Origin: Microbacterium terregens
GTDB taxonomy: Bacteria; Actinomycetota; Actinomycetes; Actinomycetales; Microbacteriaceae
Assembly: GCF_039534975.1 (NCBI RefSeq)
Contig: NZ_BAAAWH010000001.1
Coordinates: 1,178,001 to 1,242,000 of the forward strand
DNA: 64,000 nt
Direction of reading: 5' to 3'
Part shown: one piece after another, positions 17,441 to 25,860 of the stretch
How the letters are laid out: each line of letters starts with the position of its first letter
How positions within the stretch are numbered: the stretch's first letter is position 1
Notes under the pieces: generated by a model
Seen by the model: the letters and a program-made list of their open reading frames with translations, nothing else
What the model was told of the DNA's origin: nothing
The model's database searches: none
Translations under genes and position numbers: made by a program

Positions 17441-19417
17441 CTAGACCAGCAGCTGGTGCTTGGCCAGATCCCGGTACAGCGGTGTCGAGGCGATGAGCTC
17501 GGAGTGCGTTCCCTGGCCGATGACCTGACCGCGATCCAGCACGACGATCAGGTCGCTGTCCACCACGGTGGAGAGCCGGTGCGCGATCACAATGAGCGTC
17601 CGCCCTGCCGCGACCGCGTCGATGGCCTCGCGCATCCGCTGCTCGTTGACGCCGTCGAGCGAGGAGGTCGACTCGTCCAGCAGCAGGATCGGCGGAGCGG
17701 CCAGCAGCGCCCGCGCGATCGCCAACCGCTGACGCTCGCCGCCCGAGAGCATCACTCCGCCCTCGCCGACCGGCGCCTGCAGGCCGAGCGGGTTGCGCTC
17801 GAGCACCTCGGTCAGATTCACGGCGTGCAGCACCCGCTCGCAGGCGGCGTCGGACGCGTCGGGAGAACCGAGTCGCAGGTTGTCCGCGATCGTTCCCGCC
17901 AAGGTCGGGGCGTCCTGCTCGACGTAGCCGAACTGCGCGCGCAGCTCCTCCCGCGGGAGCAGTCGGATGTCGCGACCGTCGAGCTCGATCGCCCCGCCGG
18001 TCGGATCGTAGAACCGCTCGATCAGCGAGAGCACCGTGCTCTTCCCCGCCCCGCTCGGCCCGACCAGGGCGACGCGCGAACCACGAGGCACCGCGAACGT
18101 CACGCCGCGCAGGACGTCGCGATTCTCCTCGCCGGCGGTGTCCGCTGCGGAGCGCTCCAGATGCACCTGCTCCAGCACGGCACGCGCCTCCGCTGTCGCC
18201 GCCTCGCGGGCCGCGACGACGGCATCCGGATACCGGAACCGCACGTCGCGGAACGCGATCGCGACCGACGCCGAGGCGTCGGTCCTCGCGACCGCTCCCT
18301 CGCGCTCCTCTGCGGATCGCAGGGCGGACGCGGCTGCTGCGTCGCCCTGCTCCTCGGTGGGCAGGTCGAGGACCTCCTGGATGCGCCCGAGGGCGCCCAG
18401 CGCCTGGTTCACCGAGGTGATCGCTCCGAACGTCGACCCGAGCGGGGCGATGAGCAGGAACAGGAAGATGATGAACGTCACGAGGCTGGCGATGCTGATC
18501 GCGCCCGATGCGACGCGGAATCCGCCGACGCCGAGCACGGCGAGAAGCGACACCTGCAGAGCGATGCCGGCGACCGGCACCACCAGCGCCGAGACCTTCG
18601 CGATGCGCACGCCGACGGCGTAGGCATCCGTCGCGAGCGATGAGACCGACGCCACCTCACGCTCCGTCGCCCCGGCGGCGCGCACGGTGCGGATCGAGCC
18701 GACCGCGCGCTCGACAGCGGATGCGAGCTCGCCGACCTTGGCCTGCTGCTCGGTGGATGCTGTGCGGATCCTGCCGCTCAGCAGCACCACGACGACGACC
18801 GAGACGCCGATCACCACGACGATCAGCAGCAGCAGGATCGGGTCGATGATCGCCATCGCGATCAACGCGCCGACGAAGATGAGCGCGTTGCCCACGGCAT
18901 CCGCGAGGCCCTGGGTGAGCACCGCGTACAGCAGCGTGGTGTCGGTGCCGACGCGCGAGACCAGGTCGCCGGTGCGTCGGGCGTCGAACTCGCTGATCGG
19001 CAGGTGCAGGATGCGCGAGATCAGCCTGCGCCGACTCGAATAGACGACGGCGGTACCGGTCCGCTGCAACAGGAAGTGCTGGTAGCCCGAGATCACGGAC
19101 GACACGATGACCAGAGCGATGAGCACCCACACGAGCGAACCGAGCGGATCCTCGTTCTGCACGCGCTCGATGACCTGGCCGACCAGCAGCGGCTGGGCGA
19201 GGGTCGCGATCGCGCCCAGCACGCTGAGCACGGCGACCAGCACGAGCACGCGCTTGTGCTCGAAGATGAACGGCAGGAGCTGGCCGAAGGTCGCGCGCGG
19301 GCCCTCAGGAACCTTCTGACCGCGGCGACGCCCGGTCGCAGCGGGTGCCGCCTCGACCGGCTCCGCGCCGGCATCGGACAGGACGCGCTCCACATCCTCG
19401 GTGCGTTCTACGGACAC
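17441..19417 (-). CDS. ABC transporter, fused permease and ATP-binding protein
   Basis: 658-residue type IV half-transporter, acting as an exporter dimer in the membrane. A six-helix permease domain (about 45-345) is followed by an ATP-binding domain with Walker A GPSGAGKST (453-461), Q-loop YVEQD, signature LSGGERQR (557-564) and Walker B ILLLDESTSSLD. It carries an unusual insertion of some 37 residues (about 399-435, Ala/Glu-rich) between the first strand FRYPD and VLRGVTF of the nucleotide-binding domain. Start is GTG at 19417. It lies 24 bases after the small HTH gene, probably in one operon under the double operator at 19701-19745. Multidrug or lipid export is likely, but the substrate is unknown. 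Confidence 0.9.
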   Translation of the reverse strand: MSVERTEDVERVLSDAGAEPVEAAPAATGRRRGQKVPEGPRATFGQLLPFIFEHKRVLVLVAVLSVLGAIATLAQPLLVGQVIERVQNEDPLGSLVWVLIALVIVSSVISGYQHFLLQRTGTAVVYSSRRRLISRILHLPISEFDARRTGDLVSRVGTDTTLLYAVLTQGLADAVGNALIFVGALIAMAIIDPILLLLIVVVIGVSVVVVVLLSGRIRTASTEQQAKVGELASAVERAVGSIRTVRAAGATEREVASVSSLATDAYAVGVRIAKVSALVVPVAGIALQVSLLAVLGVGGFRVASGAISIASLVTFIIFLFLLIAPLGSTFGAITSVNQALGALGRIQEVLDLPTEEQGDAAAASALRSAEEREGAVARTDASASVAIAFRDVRFRYPDAVVAAREAATAEARAVLEQVHLERSAADTAGEENRDVLRGVTFAVPRGSRVALVGPSGAGKSTVLSLIERFYDPTGGAIELDGRDIRLLPREELRAQFGYVEQDAPTLAGTIADNLRLGSPDASDAACERVLHAVNLTEVLERNPLGLQAPVGEGGVMLSGGERQRLAIARALLAAPPILLLDESTSSLDGVNEQRMREAIDAVAAGRTLIVIAHRLSTVVDSDLIVVLDRGQVIGQGTHSELIASTPLYRDLAKHQLLV

Positions 19418-19441
19418 AGTTCTACCTCTGGTTCCTCGGGG

Positions 19442-19657
19442 TCACTTACGACCGTACTTCTTGTGGACGGCCTGCCGGCTCACGCCCAGGGCGGCGGCGA
19501 TCGCCTGCCAGGAGTATCCGAGGTTGCGCGCGCGGCGCACTTGGACCTCCTCGGCGCGAGCGATCTCCTGTCGCACCCCGGCGAGCCGGTGCAGCTCGGC
19601 GATCGGCGCACCCTCGGGCACCGACCCGATGAGGGTCCGGATCTCGTCGCCGCTCAT
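19442..19657 (-). CDS. small helix-turn-helix protein, probable autorepressor
   Basis: 71-residue protein ending in a clear helix-turn-helix (GYSWQAIAAALGVSRQAVHKKYG, positions 46-68), after a helical segment (GAPIAELHRLAGVRQEIARAEEVQVRRAR) that may dimerise. The ATG at 19657 is supported by the mapped-looking promoter upstream: TTGACA, 18 bases, TATGGT, reading toward the gene. Starting farther upstream would put the operator inside the gene. Both promoter hexamers are embedded in GTCAAC-N4-GTTGAC palindromes. It therefore probably represses itself and the exporter gene that follows 24 bases later. The inducer is unknown; a transported drug or metabolite is plausible. Confidence 0.8.
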   Translation of the reverse strand: MSGDEIRTLIGSVPEGAPIAELHRLAGVRQEIARAEEVQVRRARNLGYSWQAIAAALGVSRQAVHKKYGRK

Positions 19658-19700
19658 ACGCTTCGTCCTTCGGATTCCGGATGCCGCGTCCGCGGCATCC

Positions 19701-19745
19701 GTCAACCATAGTTGACGTATCGAGAACATGTCAACTGAGGTTGAC
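19701..19745 (-). promoter_or_regulatory. promoter overlapped by twin GTCAAC-N4-GTTGAC operators
   Basis: Two perfect palindromes, GTCAACCATAGTTGAC (19701-19716) and GTCAACTGAGGTTGAC (19730-19745), lie 29 bases apart. On the minus strand TTGACA (19734-19729) and TATGGT (19710-19705) form a near-consensus promoter with 18-base spacing. Each hexamer overlaps one operator, so a bound dimer would block RNA polymerase. Confidence 0.75.
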
Positions 19746-19774
19746 GCGGACCGTCTGCGCAGACCACGCACGGA

Positions 19775-19806
19775 TGTGCCCCGCCCGAGGGATCGGACGG
19801 GGCACA
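19775..19806 (-). terminator. hairpin after the acyl-CoA ligase gene
   Basis: A 9-bp stem TGTGCCCCG (19775-19783) with CGGGGCACA (19798-19806) and a 14-base loop, just downstream of the acyl-CoA ligase gene on the minus strand. No U-tract is present. Confidence 0.5.
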
Positions 19807-19851
19807 CTCCCTTGCGGTGCTCAGCTCAGGAATGCGAGCGGAACACTGCCG

Positions 19852-21459
19852 CTACTTCGCCTGGGCGGCCAGCTCTTGAGCAGCGTCTTCCTTCAGCCGG
19901 GCCATGTCGATCTTGCCGTGGGGACTGCGCTCGAGACTCGGGCGCACCAGAATCCGCCGCGGCTTCTTGTAGCCGGCGAGCAGCGGCTCGACGTGCGCGC
20001 GCAGGTCCGCCTCGGTGACGACGGCCCCCTCGGTGGGCACCACGATGGCCGTCAGCGCTTCGCCGAACCGCGCGTCCGGGAGTCCGAACACGATGGCGTC
20101 CGCGACGGAAGGGTGCGCCAGCAGCGCATCCTCGACTTCGACGGGGTAGACCTTCTCGCCGCCGGTGTTGACCACCGAGCTGCCGCGACCGAGCAGTTCG
20201 ACGCAGTTGTCCTCGAGCACCTCGACCCAGTCGCCGGGCATCACGTGACGAACGCCCCCGATCTCCGGGAAGGTGGCACGGGACTTCACTTCGTCGCCGA
20301 AGTAGCCCTTGGGAAGCGTTCCGCGGAAGGCCAGGATGCCGCGGGCGCCGACGGTGCCCTGCACCTCGCGCAGCTCCTCGTCGAGAACGACCGCACCCGG
20401 AAGCATCCGCAGGTGACCCGGGAGATCCTCGGGGCGCGCCGTCACGCTGACGGCGAACGGGCCGCCCTCGGTGGAGGCGAGGAGATCGATGATCGAGATG
20501 TCGCCGAGCAGGTGCAGTCGCCCCTTGGTCGCGTCGCTGAACCGCATCCCCGAGCTGATGATCGAATCGACCTTGCCGAGTCGCGCAATGCCCGCCCGCT
20601 CCGCGGCTTCGACGAGGGGAAGCGCCACCGCGTCCCCGGCGACGATCACCCGGGTGGCGCCCTTGTCGATCGCGAGACGAACCGCCTCGTCGGCGTCCAG
20701 CCGCGGCGATGCATTGATGATCACGGTGCCGCCCAGCACGAGCGTGTTCATCGACGTGAACAGCGCGGTGCCGTGCATGAACGGGGCGAGCGGAAGGGTC
20801 GCTACTCTCGGCGTCTCCGGGTCCGCCGCGATCCGCACGACATCGGCCATCGTCTGGGGTGTCTGCAACCCGGAGGACGCGTAGATCGAGTACAGCTGCA
20901 CCTCGAGGATGTCCTGCGTGCCCCACACCACGGCGCGCGGCCGGCCGGTCGTTCCCCCGGTGTACAGACGCAGCTCGCCGTCCGCGGGCGGCGTCGCGGG
21001 CAGTCGGCCGCCCCCGGCGATGATCTCGGAGTAGTCCAAGGCGCCCTCGACCGGTCCGCCACCGTCATCGACCTGGATCAGCAGAGGCATGCTCGCGGCC
21101 TCGGCGACCGCCGCGGTCACGACATCGGCGAGCGAGGTCGGGAACAGCAGCGCCGCCGCCTGCGAGTCCTGAAGCAGCTCGGCCACCTCGGTCGGGCGGT
21201 AACGGTAGTTGATGGGCACCGGCGCGATGCCGGTCGCGAAGCAGGCGAACAGCGCGACGAGGTACTCCGGGCGGTTGTACATCAGAATCGCGACCGCGTC
21301 GCCCGGGCGTATCCCGGCATCCTGGAGCCGCGTGGCGAACGCGCCGGCGGCCCGGGCGAACTCCCGGTAGGTCAGCGTGGCCTCGCGGGTGGTGATCGCC
21401 GGTCGATCCGGCAACGCGCTCGCCACGGCCTGCCATACGTCGCTGTAGTGACCCTTCAT
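19852..21459 (-). CDS. AMP-dependent acyl-CoA ligase (fatty-acyl-CoA synthetase family)
   Basis: 535-residue ANL-superfamily adenylate-forming enzyme that would activate a carboxylic acid with ATP and CoA. The P-loop motif YTGGTTGRPRAV is at 166-177. The ISSGMRFSDATK and LLASTEGG (motif A5-like) segments, PGDWVEVLEDNCVELLGRGSSVVNTGGEKVYPVEVE (hinge region, split by a short linker) and the C-terminal catalytic Lys in SPHGKIDM are all visible. It starts 9 bases after the SDR gene, and with SDR and MaoC forms a three-gene operon. Together these could perform activation, hydration and dehydrogenation of a fatty acid, steroid side chain or terpenoid acid. The substrate is not determinable from sequence. 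Confidence 0.88.
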   Translation of the reverse strand: MKGHYSDVWQAVASALPDRPAITTREATLTYREFARAAGAFATRLQDAGIRPGDAVAILMYNRPEYLVALFACFATGIAPVPINYRYRPTEVAELLQDSQAAALLFPTSLADVVTAAVAEAASMPLLIQVDDGGGPVEGALDYSEIIAGGGRLPATPPADGELRLYTGGTTGRPRAVVWGTQDILEVQLYSIYASSGLQTPQTMADVVRIAADPETPRVATLPLAPFMHGTALFTSMNTLVLGGTVIINASPRLDADEAVRLAIDKGATRVIVAGDAVALPLVEAAERAGIARLGKVDSIISSGMRFSDATKGRLHLLGDISIIDLLASTEGGPFAVSVTARPEDLPGHLRMLPGAVVLDEELREVQGTVGARGILAFRGTLPKGYFGDEVKSRATFPEIGGVRHVMPGDWVEVLEDNCVELLGRGSSVVNTGGEKVYPVEVEDALLAHPSVADAIVFGLPDARFGEALTAIVVPTEGAVVTEADLRAHVEPLLAGYKKPRRILVRPSLERSPHGKIDMARLKEDAAQELAAQAK

Positions 21460-21468
21460 CTCGTGGCC

Positions 21469-22389
21469 TCAGTCCCGCGACGGCGGACCGGAAGGCTGGG
21501 CGAGGTCGGCCAGCTCCGAACGCCAGGCGGCATCGATGCCGGCGGCGCTCCAGCCCCCGTCGGAATCGACCGTCCGCAGCGAGGCCGGGTGGGAATAGAG
21601 CGTGATCCGGTCGCCACCGATGCCGATGGCCTGCCCGGTGACCTCTGCCGAGAGCTCCGATGCGAGCCACACGATCAGCGGCGCGACGTCCTCGGGGGAG
21701 CCGAGGGCGTGATCGCGGCGGTACTCGGTCGGGATCGGATTGCCGGCGACGAAGTCCTCGTACACGGCCGTGTAGGCGGGGATCGTCGCGGTCATCGGCG
21801 ACAGGGCGGTCGGAATGACGGCGTTCGCGGTGATGCCGGCGCGGCCGAGCTCGAGCGACCAGGTGCGTGCCATGGCGACCAGTCCGGCCTTCACCGCCGC
21901 GTAGTTGGTCTGGCCGAAGCTTCCGTACTGGCCGGCGGGCGACCCGATGAGGATGATCCGCCCGCCTTCGGCCTGTGCGCGCATCGCGATCGCGGCGGCG
22001 CGGCCGCACGTGAAGGTGCCGCGCAGGTGTGTGTCCACGACGGCGTCGAAGTCGTCATCGCCCATCTTCCACAGCACGCGGTCGCGGAGCACCCCGGCGT
22101 TGGCGACGAGGATGTCGAGCCGGCCGAAATTCGACAGCGCGGCATCCACCAGGGCGTCTGCGGTCGACGCGGGACCCACGGGGGCGATGACGGCGACGGC
22201 ACGGCCGCCGGCGTCGGTGATCGAGGCGACGGTCTCGGCGGCCGTGGTCGGGTCGACGTCGTTGACCACCACGGCGGCACCTGCCGCCGCCAGGGCCTCG
22301 GCGTACGCGCGGCCGAGACTGCGGCCGCTGCCGGTGACGATCGCGACGCGACCGTCGAGGCGGATCTCGGTCTGGGTGGTCTCGCTCAT
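21469..22389 (-). CDS. SDR-family 3-hydroxyacyl-CoA dehydrogenase-like protein
   Basis: 306-residue short-chain dehydrogenase. The NAD-binding motif VTGSGRSLGRAYAEAL is at about 18-33, followed by NAG (VANAGVLRD), the catalytic Ser (ILIGSPAGQYG) and Tyr-x3-Lys (TNYAAVKAGLVAMA). The N-terminus and the RD after NAGVL resemble the dehydrogenase unit of peroxisomal multifunctional enzyme type 2. That fits a 3-hydroxyacyl-CoA dehydrogenase acting with the adjacent MaoC hydratase. The ATG at 22389 overlaps the MaoC stop as ATGA. A C-terminal extension of about 40 residues (WSAAGIDAAWRSELADLAQ) goes beyond the usual SDR core. Confidence 0.88.
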   Translation of the reverse strand: MSETTQTEIRLDGRVAIVTGSGRSLGRAYAEALAAAGAAVVVNDVDPTTAAETVASITDAGGRAVAVIAPVGPASTADALVDAALSNFGRLDILVANAGVLRDRVLWKMGDDDFDAVVDTHLRGTFTCGRAAAIAMRAQAEGGRIILIGSPAGQYGSFGQTNYAAVKAGLVAMARTWSLELGRAGITANAVIPTALSPMTATIPAYTAVYEDFVAGNPIPTEYRRDHALGSPEDVAPLIVWLASELSAEVTGQAIGIGGDRITLYSHPASLRTVDSDGGWSAAGIDAAWRSELADLAQPSGPPSRD

Positions 22390-22850
22390 CGGTAGTACCT
22401 CAGCACGAACTCGGCGACGCAGGCGGGTTTCACGGAATTCTCGATCTCGAAGGTTACCGGCACCTCGATCTGCCAGCCACCGTTGACCTCGGTGACCGTG
22501 GAGACCTCGCCGTGCACGCGGATGCGGGAGCCGACGGGCACCGGTGCGGGGAAGCGCACCTTGTTCAGTCCGTAGTTGATGCCCATGCCGGCACCGGTGA
22601 CCTCGAACACCTCGGCCATGAGCGGCACCACAAGACTGAGCGTGAGCAGTCCGTGTGCGATGCGTGTGCCGAACGGCGTGGATGCGGCGTACTCCGCGTC
22701 CAGGTGGATGGGGTTGTGATCCCCGGATACCCGGGCGAACAGATCGACCTCGTCCTGGGTGATCTCTCGCCACGACGACGGCCCGAAAGCCGTGCCCCGC
22801 AGAGCGGCGAGATCCTCGATGGCAGTCGAGAGTGCGACGGCCTCCTGCAT
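22386..22850 (-). CDS. MaoC-family (R)-specific enoyl-CoA hydratase
   Basis: 154-residue single hot-dog-fold hydratase. The hydratase-2 motif VSGDHNPIHLDAEYA is at 41-55 with the catalytic Asp44 and His49, followed by FGTRIAHGLLTLSLV. The protein would hydrate a trans-2-enoyl-CoA to the (R)-3-hydroxyacyl-CoA, matching the MFE-2-like SDR encoded next. The ATG at 22850 (MQEAVALST) has AAGGAG seven bases upstream; ATGs two and twelve codons earlier are too close to, or ahead of, that site. It is the first gene of the operon, divergent from the MarR gene. Confidence 0.88.
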   Translation of the reverse strand: MQEAVALSTAIEDLAALRGTAFGPSSWREITQDEVDLFARVSGDHNPIHLDAEYAASTPFGTRIAHGLLTLSLVVPLMAEVFEVTGAGMGINYGLNKVRFPAPVPVGSRIRVHGEVSTVTEVNGGWQIEVPVTFEIENSVKPACVAEFVLRYYR

Positions 22851-22903
22851 GGGCATTCTCCTTCGAACACGTTGCTTCGCCGGCACGTTCGTACCGCGAT
22901 AGA

Positions 22904-22918
22904 TTCAGGTTACCTGAA
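22904..22918. promoter_or_regulatory. MarR-type operator
   Basis: Perfect 15-base palindrome TTCAGGT-T-ACCTGAA in an AT-richer stretch between the divergent MaoC operon and the MarR gene. Size, symmetry and position are those of a MarR-dimer site controlling both promoters. Confidence 0.7.
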
Positions 22919-22977
22919 ACTAAACCACTTGTCACCTCGCCTGCGTTAGCCTGAACCGCACTGGGGAGAGGGTCAGT

Positions 22978-23457
22978 ATGGAACGGCAGGGAAATCTCAT
23001 CTATGTCATCAAGCAGCTCGACCTCGCGCTGAGGCCGCGCTTCTTCGAAGCGTGCGCGAGCGCGGGCATGACGGCGGCGCAGTACACGGCGATGACCGTG
23101 CTCGCACGGCGTCCCGGCATCACGAGCTCAGAGCTCGCCCGTCGGTCGTTCGTGCGCGCCCAGACGATGGCCGCGACGATGGACCCGCTGCTGGAGGCCG
23201 GTCTGGTGCGTCGGGAGCGGGATCCGCAGCATGGCCGACGCATTCTGCTCTACCTCACCGAGAGCGGCGCGGACGCGGTCGCCGGGCTCGCTCCGCGCGT
23301 GGATGAGCTCGAGGAGCTGCTCGTCTCGGATCTGTCCGAGCAGGAGCGCGCGCAGTTCGCGGAGTACCTGCGTCGCTGCCGCAACGCGCTCGGCGAGGCC
23401 GGGCACCGCGTGCCGCCCGCAACGACGAAGGGACCTCACGCGCTCTCCCTCGACTGA
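22978..23457 (+). CDS. MarR-family transcriptional regulator
   Basis: 159-residue MarR protein: a helical dimerisation N-terminus (LIYVIKQLDLALRPRFF), then a winged helix (GITSSELARRSFVRAQTMAATMDPLLEAGLV, with wing RRERDPQHGRRILLYLTESG) and a C-terminal dimerisation helix. It is divergent from the MaoC-SDR-ligase operon with a perfect palindrome between them, so it is probably an autoregulated repressor released by an acyl-CoA or free acid substrate. The ATG at 22978 has GGGGAGAGGG upstream. Convergent with the MHS transporter, 6 bases from its stop. Confidence 0.92.
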   Translation: MERQGNLIYVIKQLDLALRPRFFEACASAGMTAAQYTAMTVLARRPGITSSELARRSFVRAQTMAATMDPLLEAGLVRRERDPQHGRRILLYLTESGADAVAGLAPRVDELEELLVSDLSEQERAQFAEYLRRCRNALGEAGHRVPPATTKGPHALSLD

Positions 23458-23463
23458 TCGGGG

Positions 23464-24936
23464 TTACAGCGATCCGGTGACGCCCAGGCCCAGATCTTCG
23501 TCGTAGTCGATGTCCTTGGTCTCGGGTGACAGGAACAGCGCCACAAGCGTCAACACCGACATCCCGGACAGGTAGAGGCCCACCAGCCAAGGGCTCCCGC
23601 CGGCGGCGGCCCACAGCGCGACCGCGACGATCGGGGCGAGGGCGGCCCCGAGGATCGACGAGACGTTGTACGCGATCGCCGAGCCGGAATAGCGGACGTT
23701 CGTCGGGAACAGCTCAGGCAGCACCGCCCCCATCGGCCCGAAGCTGGTTCCCATCAGCACGAACCCGAAGACGAGGAACGCCTGCACCAGCGCGCCGGTG
23801 AACTTGGGGTCTGCCTGGGGGAGCAGGAACACGTTGAACAGCAGTCCGAAGACGATGATGCCGCAGGTGACCCAGATGAGCAGCGTGCGGCGGCCGATGC
23901 TGTCGGCGATGGGTCCGGACAGCAGGGTGAAGATGCCGAAGAAGATCACACCGATGATCTGCATCAGGACGAAGTCGGTGTAGCCGAAGCCCAGTCCGGG
24001 ATAGAACTGGGCAGCGAACGCGACCGCATCGAACGGTTGCCCGGCAGCCTGCGCGGCCGCCTCGGCGGCTGCGGATGCGGTGCTCAAGTCGGCAGGCTTC
24101 GTACCGTACGAGAGCGTGAAGTTGGTCATCAGGTAGAACAGCACGTAGGTCGCCAGCATGATGAAGGTGCCGAGGATCAGGTGCTTCCAGTGGTGGCGCA
24201 GCACGGCGCCGAGCGGGAACCGGCGGATGACGCCCTTCTCCTCCGCCTTGACGAACGTTTCGGACTCGACCAGGCGCAGCCGTACCCACAGGCCGATGAT
24301 GACCATCACGGCGGAGAAGAGGAACGGCACGCGCCATCCCCACGCCAGGAACGCCTCGGAGCGCTGCCCGGCGCCCTCCGGATGCGGCAGCAGCCAGTTG
24401 ATGGCAAGGAACACCGTGTTGGCGATGATGAAGCCGAGCGGCGCGCCGAGCTGCGGGAAGGTCCCGTACCAGGCCCGTTTGCCGGCCGGCGCGTTCTCGG
24501 TGGCCACCAGCGCCGCGCCGGACCACTCGCCGCCGAGCGCGAAGCCCTGCGTCAGGCGCAGGATCAGCAGCAGGAGCGCGGCCCACCACCCGATCGCGTC
24601 GAAGGTCGGAAGACAGCCGATCAGGAACGTCGCGATCCCCATCGTGAGCAGCGAGGCGACGAGGGTCGCCTTGCGGCCGAATCGGTCGCCGAAGTGACCG
24701 AAGATCACGGCTCCGACCGGCCGCGCGATCATCGCCGCACCGAACACGCCGAACGACGCGAGCAGGGCGGTGGTGTCGTTCCCGGTCGGGAAGAACAGGA
24801 TCGGAAAGACCAGGACGGCGGCCGTGGCATAGACGTAGAAGTCGTAGAACTCGATCGTCGTGCCCACCAGGCTGGCGGCGATCACGCGCGAACGCGGGTT
24901 GGCGGGGGCTATCGGTGCGGCGGCGGTGCTGGTCAT
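23464..24936 (-). CDS. MFS transporter, metabolite:H+ symporter (MHS) family
   Basis: 490-residue 12-helix carrier of the MHS group: TIEFYDFYVYATA near residue 30, GHFGDRFGRKATLV in loop 2-3, LRLTQGFALGGEWSGAALVATENAP, and GPIADSIGRRTLL in the second half. A longer Ala-rich extracytoplasmic or cytoplasmic loop (PADLSTASAAAEAAAQAAGQP, near 290-310) is typical of one actinobacterial subgroup. The substrate is likely an organic acid. It may serve the neighbouring acyl-CoA genes, though it is convergent with the MarR gene and so on a separate transcript. It is followed 13 bases upstream by the small membrane protein gene on the same strand. Confidence 0.88.
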   Translation of the reverse strand: MTSTAAAPIAPANPRSRVIAASLVGTTIEFYDFYVYATAAVLVFPILFFPTGNDTTALLASFGVFGAAMIARPVGAVIFGHFGDRFGRKATLVASLLTMGIATFLIGCLPTFDAIGWWAALLLLILRLTQGFALGGEWSGAALVATENAPAGKRAWYGTFPQLGAPLGFIIANTVFLAINWLLPHPEGAGQRSEAFLAWGWRVPFLFSAVMVIIGLWVRLRLVESETFVKAEEKGVIRRFPLGAVLRHHWKHLILGTFIMLATYVLFYLMTNFTLSYGTKPADLSTASAAAEAAAQAAGQPFDAVAFAAQFYPGLGFGYTDFVLMQIIGVIFFGIFTLLSGPIADSIGRRTLLIWVTCGIIVFGLLFNVFLLPQADPKFTGALVQAFLVFGFVLMGTSFGPMGAVLPELFPTNVRYSGSAIAYNVSSILGAALAPIVAVALWAAAGGSPWLVGLYLSGMSVLTLVALFLSPETKDIDYDEDLGLGVTGSL

Positions 24937-24949
24937 GAGTGCTCCCGCG

Positions 24950-25312
24950 TCAGCGCCACAGCAGCGCGATCGCTGCGTTCAGAAGGGTCAGGATGCCGAC
25001 CAGCCAGAACACGGCGGGCGGCACGGTGCCGCCCTTGCGCTGACGGGAGGATCCGACGCCGAGCAGGGCGCCGATGACCAGCAGCACGACGAGCTTGACG
25101 ACGATCTTCACGTAGTTCAGCTCGTACGGGATGCCCCACGGCGCGGCGAGGATGAGCCCCGCGACGAAGGAGATCGAAAGGCCGATGCTCATCAGCGACG
25201 TGACCTGCACCCGGCGGTTGAACACTTCGACCGCCCACGCGCCGAACAGCAGCGCGAAGCCGCTCAGATGCACGAGCACGACGACCTGGCGAAGGATTTC
25301 GAGAGCGTCCAT
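24950..25312 (-). CDS. small four-helix membrane protein of unknown function
   Basis: 120-residue integral membrane protein with four predicted segments: VVVLVHLSGFALLFGAWAV, SLMSIGLSISFVAGLILAA, YVKIVVKLVVLLVIGALLGV and AVFWLVGILTLLNAAIALLW. A short basic loop (GSSRQRKGG) precedes the last helix. A conserved-looking His (VHLSGF) and Trp (FGAWAVE) lie in the first helix. Homologues are usually annotated only as hypothetical or Fe-S protein, with no supporting motif here. It is 13 bases upstream of the MHS transporter and may be co-transcribed with it. Confidence 0.7.
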   Translation of the reverse strand: MDALEILRQVVVLVHLSGFALLFGAWAVEVFNRRVQVTSLMSIGLSISFVAGLILAAPWGIPYELNYVKIVVKLVVLLVIGALLGVGSSRQRKGGTVPPAVFWLVGILTLLNAAIALLWR

Positions 25313-25386
25313 GCCGCCAACGCTATTCCCCGTACCGGCGATCCACCAGCAAGGCGTGCCTCAGCAAGCGCGCAGCGGGAACGGCG

Positions 25387-25860
25387 TCAGGCGCGCAGCT
25401 CCCGCAGGACCAGCGCCGTTCGGACGGCCGCATCCGCCGCCTCGGCGCCCTTGTCCTCGGAAGAGCCCGGCAGACCAGCGCGATCCAGGCCCTGCTGCTC
25501 GTCATCCAGGGTCAGCACGCCGAATCCGATCGGCCTGCCGGCATCCAGCGCGACGCGGGTGAGGCCGTCGGTGGTCGCGGCCGACACGTACTCGAAGTGC
25601 GGGGTGCCGCCGCGGATGATGACGCCGAGGGCCACGACCGCGTCCGCGCCGGCAGCGAAGGCCGCCTGCGCGACGACCGCGAGCTCGAACGATCCGGGGA
25701 CGCGCACGAGCTGCCACGACGCGCCCGCCGCCTGCAGGGCGCGCTCCGCGCCGGCGATCAAGCCGTCGCTGATGACGCGGTGCCAGGTTCCTGCGACGAC
25801 GACCACGTTCAGGGTCGTGGCGTCGCTGCCGCCGACGATCGGCGCTCCCTTGCCGCTCAT
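25387..25860 (-). CDS. ribH: 6,7-dimethyl-8-ribityllumazine synthase
   Basis: 157-residue lumazine synthase, condensing 5-amino-6-ribitylaminouracil with dihydroxybutanone phosphate. The catalytic region [24 protein letters not shown] contains the active-site His, with [12 protein letters not shown] before it and a C-terminal [21 protein letters not shown]. The ATG at 25860 overlaps the ribBA stop as ATGA. It is the last gene of the riboflavin operon. Confidence 0.96.
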   Translation of the reverse strand: MSGKGAPIVGGSDATTLNVVVVAGTWHRVISDGLIAGAERALQAAGASWQLVRVPGSFELAVVAQAAFAAGADAVVALGVIIRGGTPHFEYVSAATTDGLTRVALDAGRPIGFGVLTLDDEQQGLDRAGLPGSSEDKGAEAADAAVRTALVLRELRA

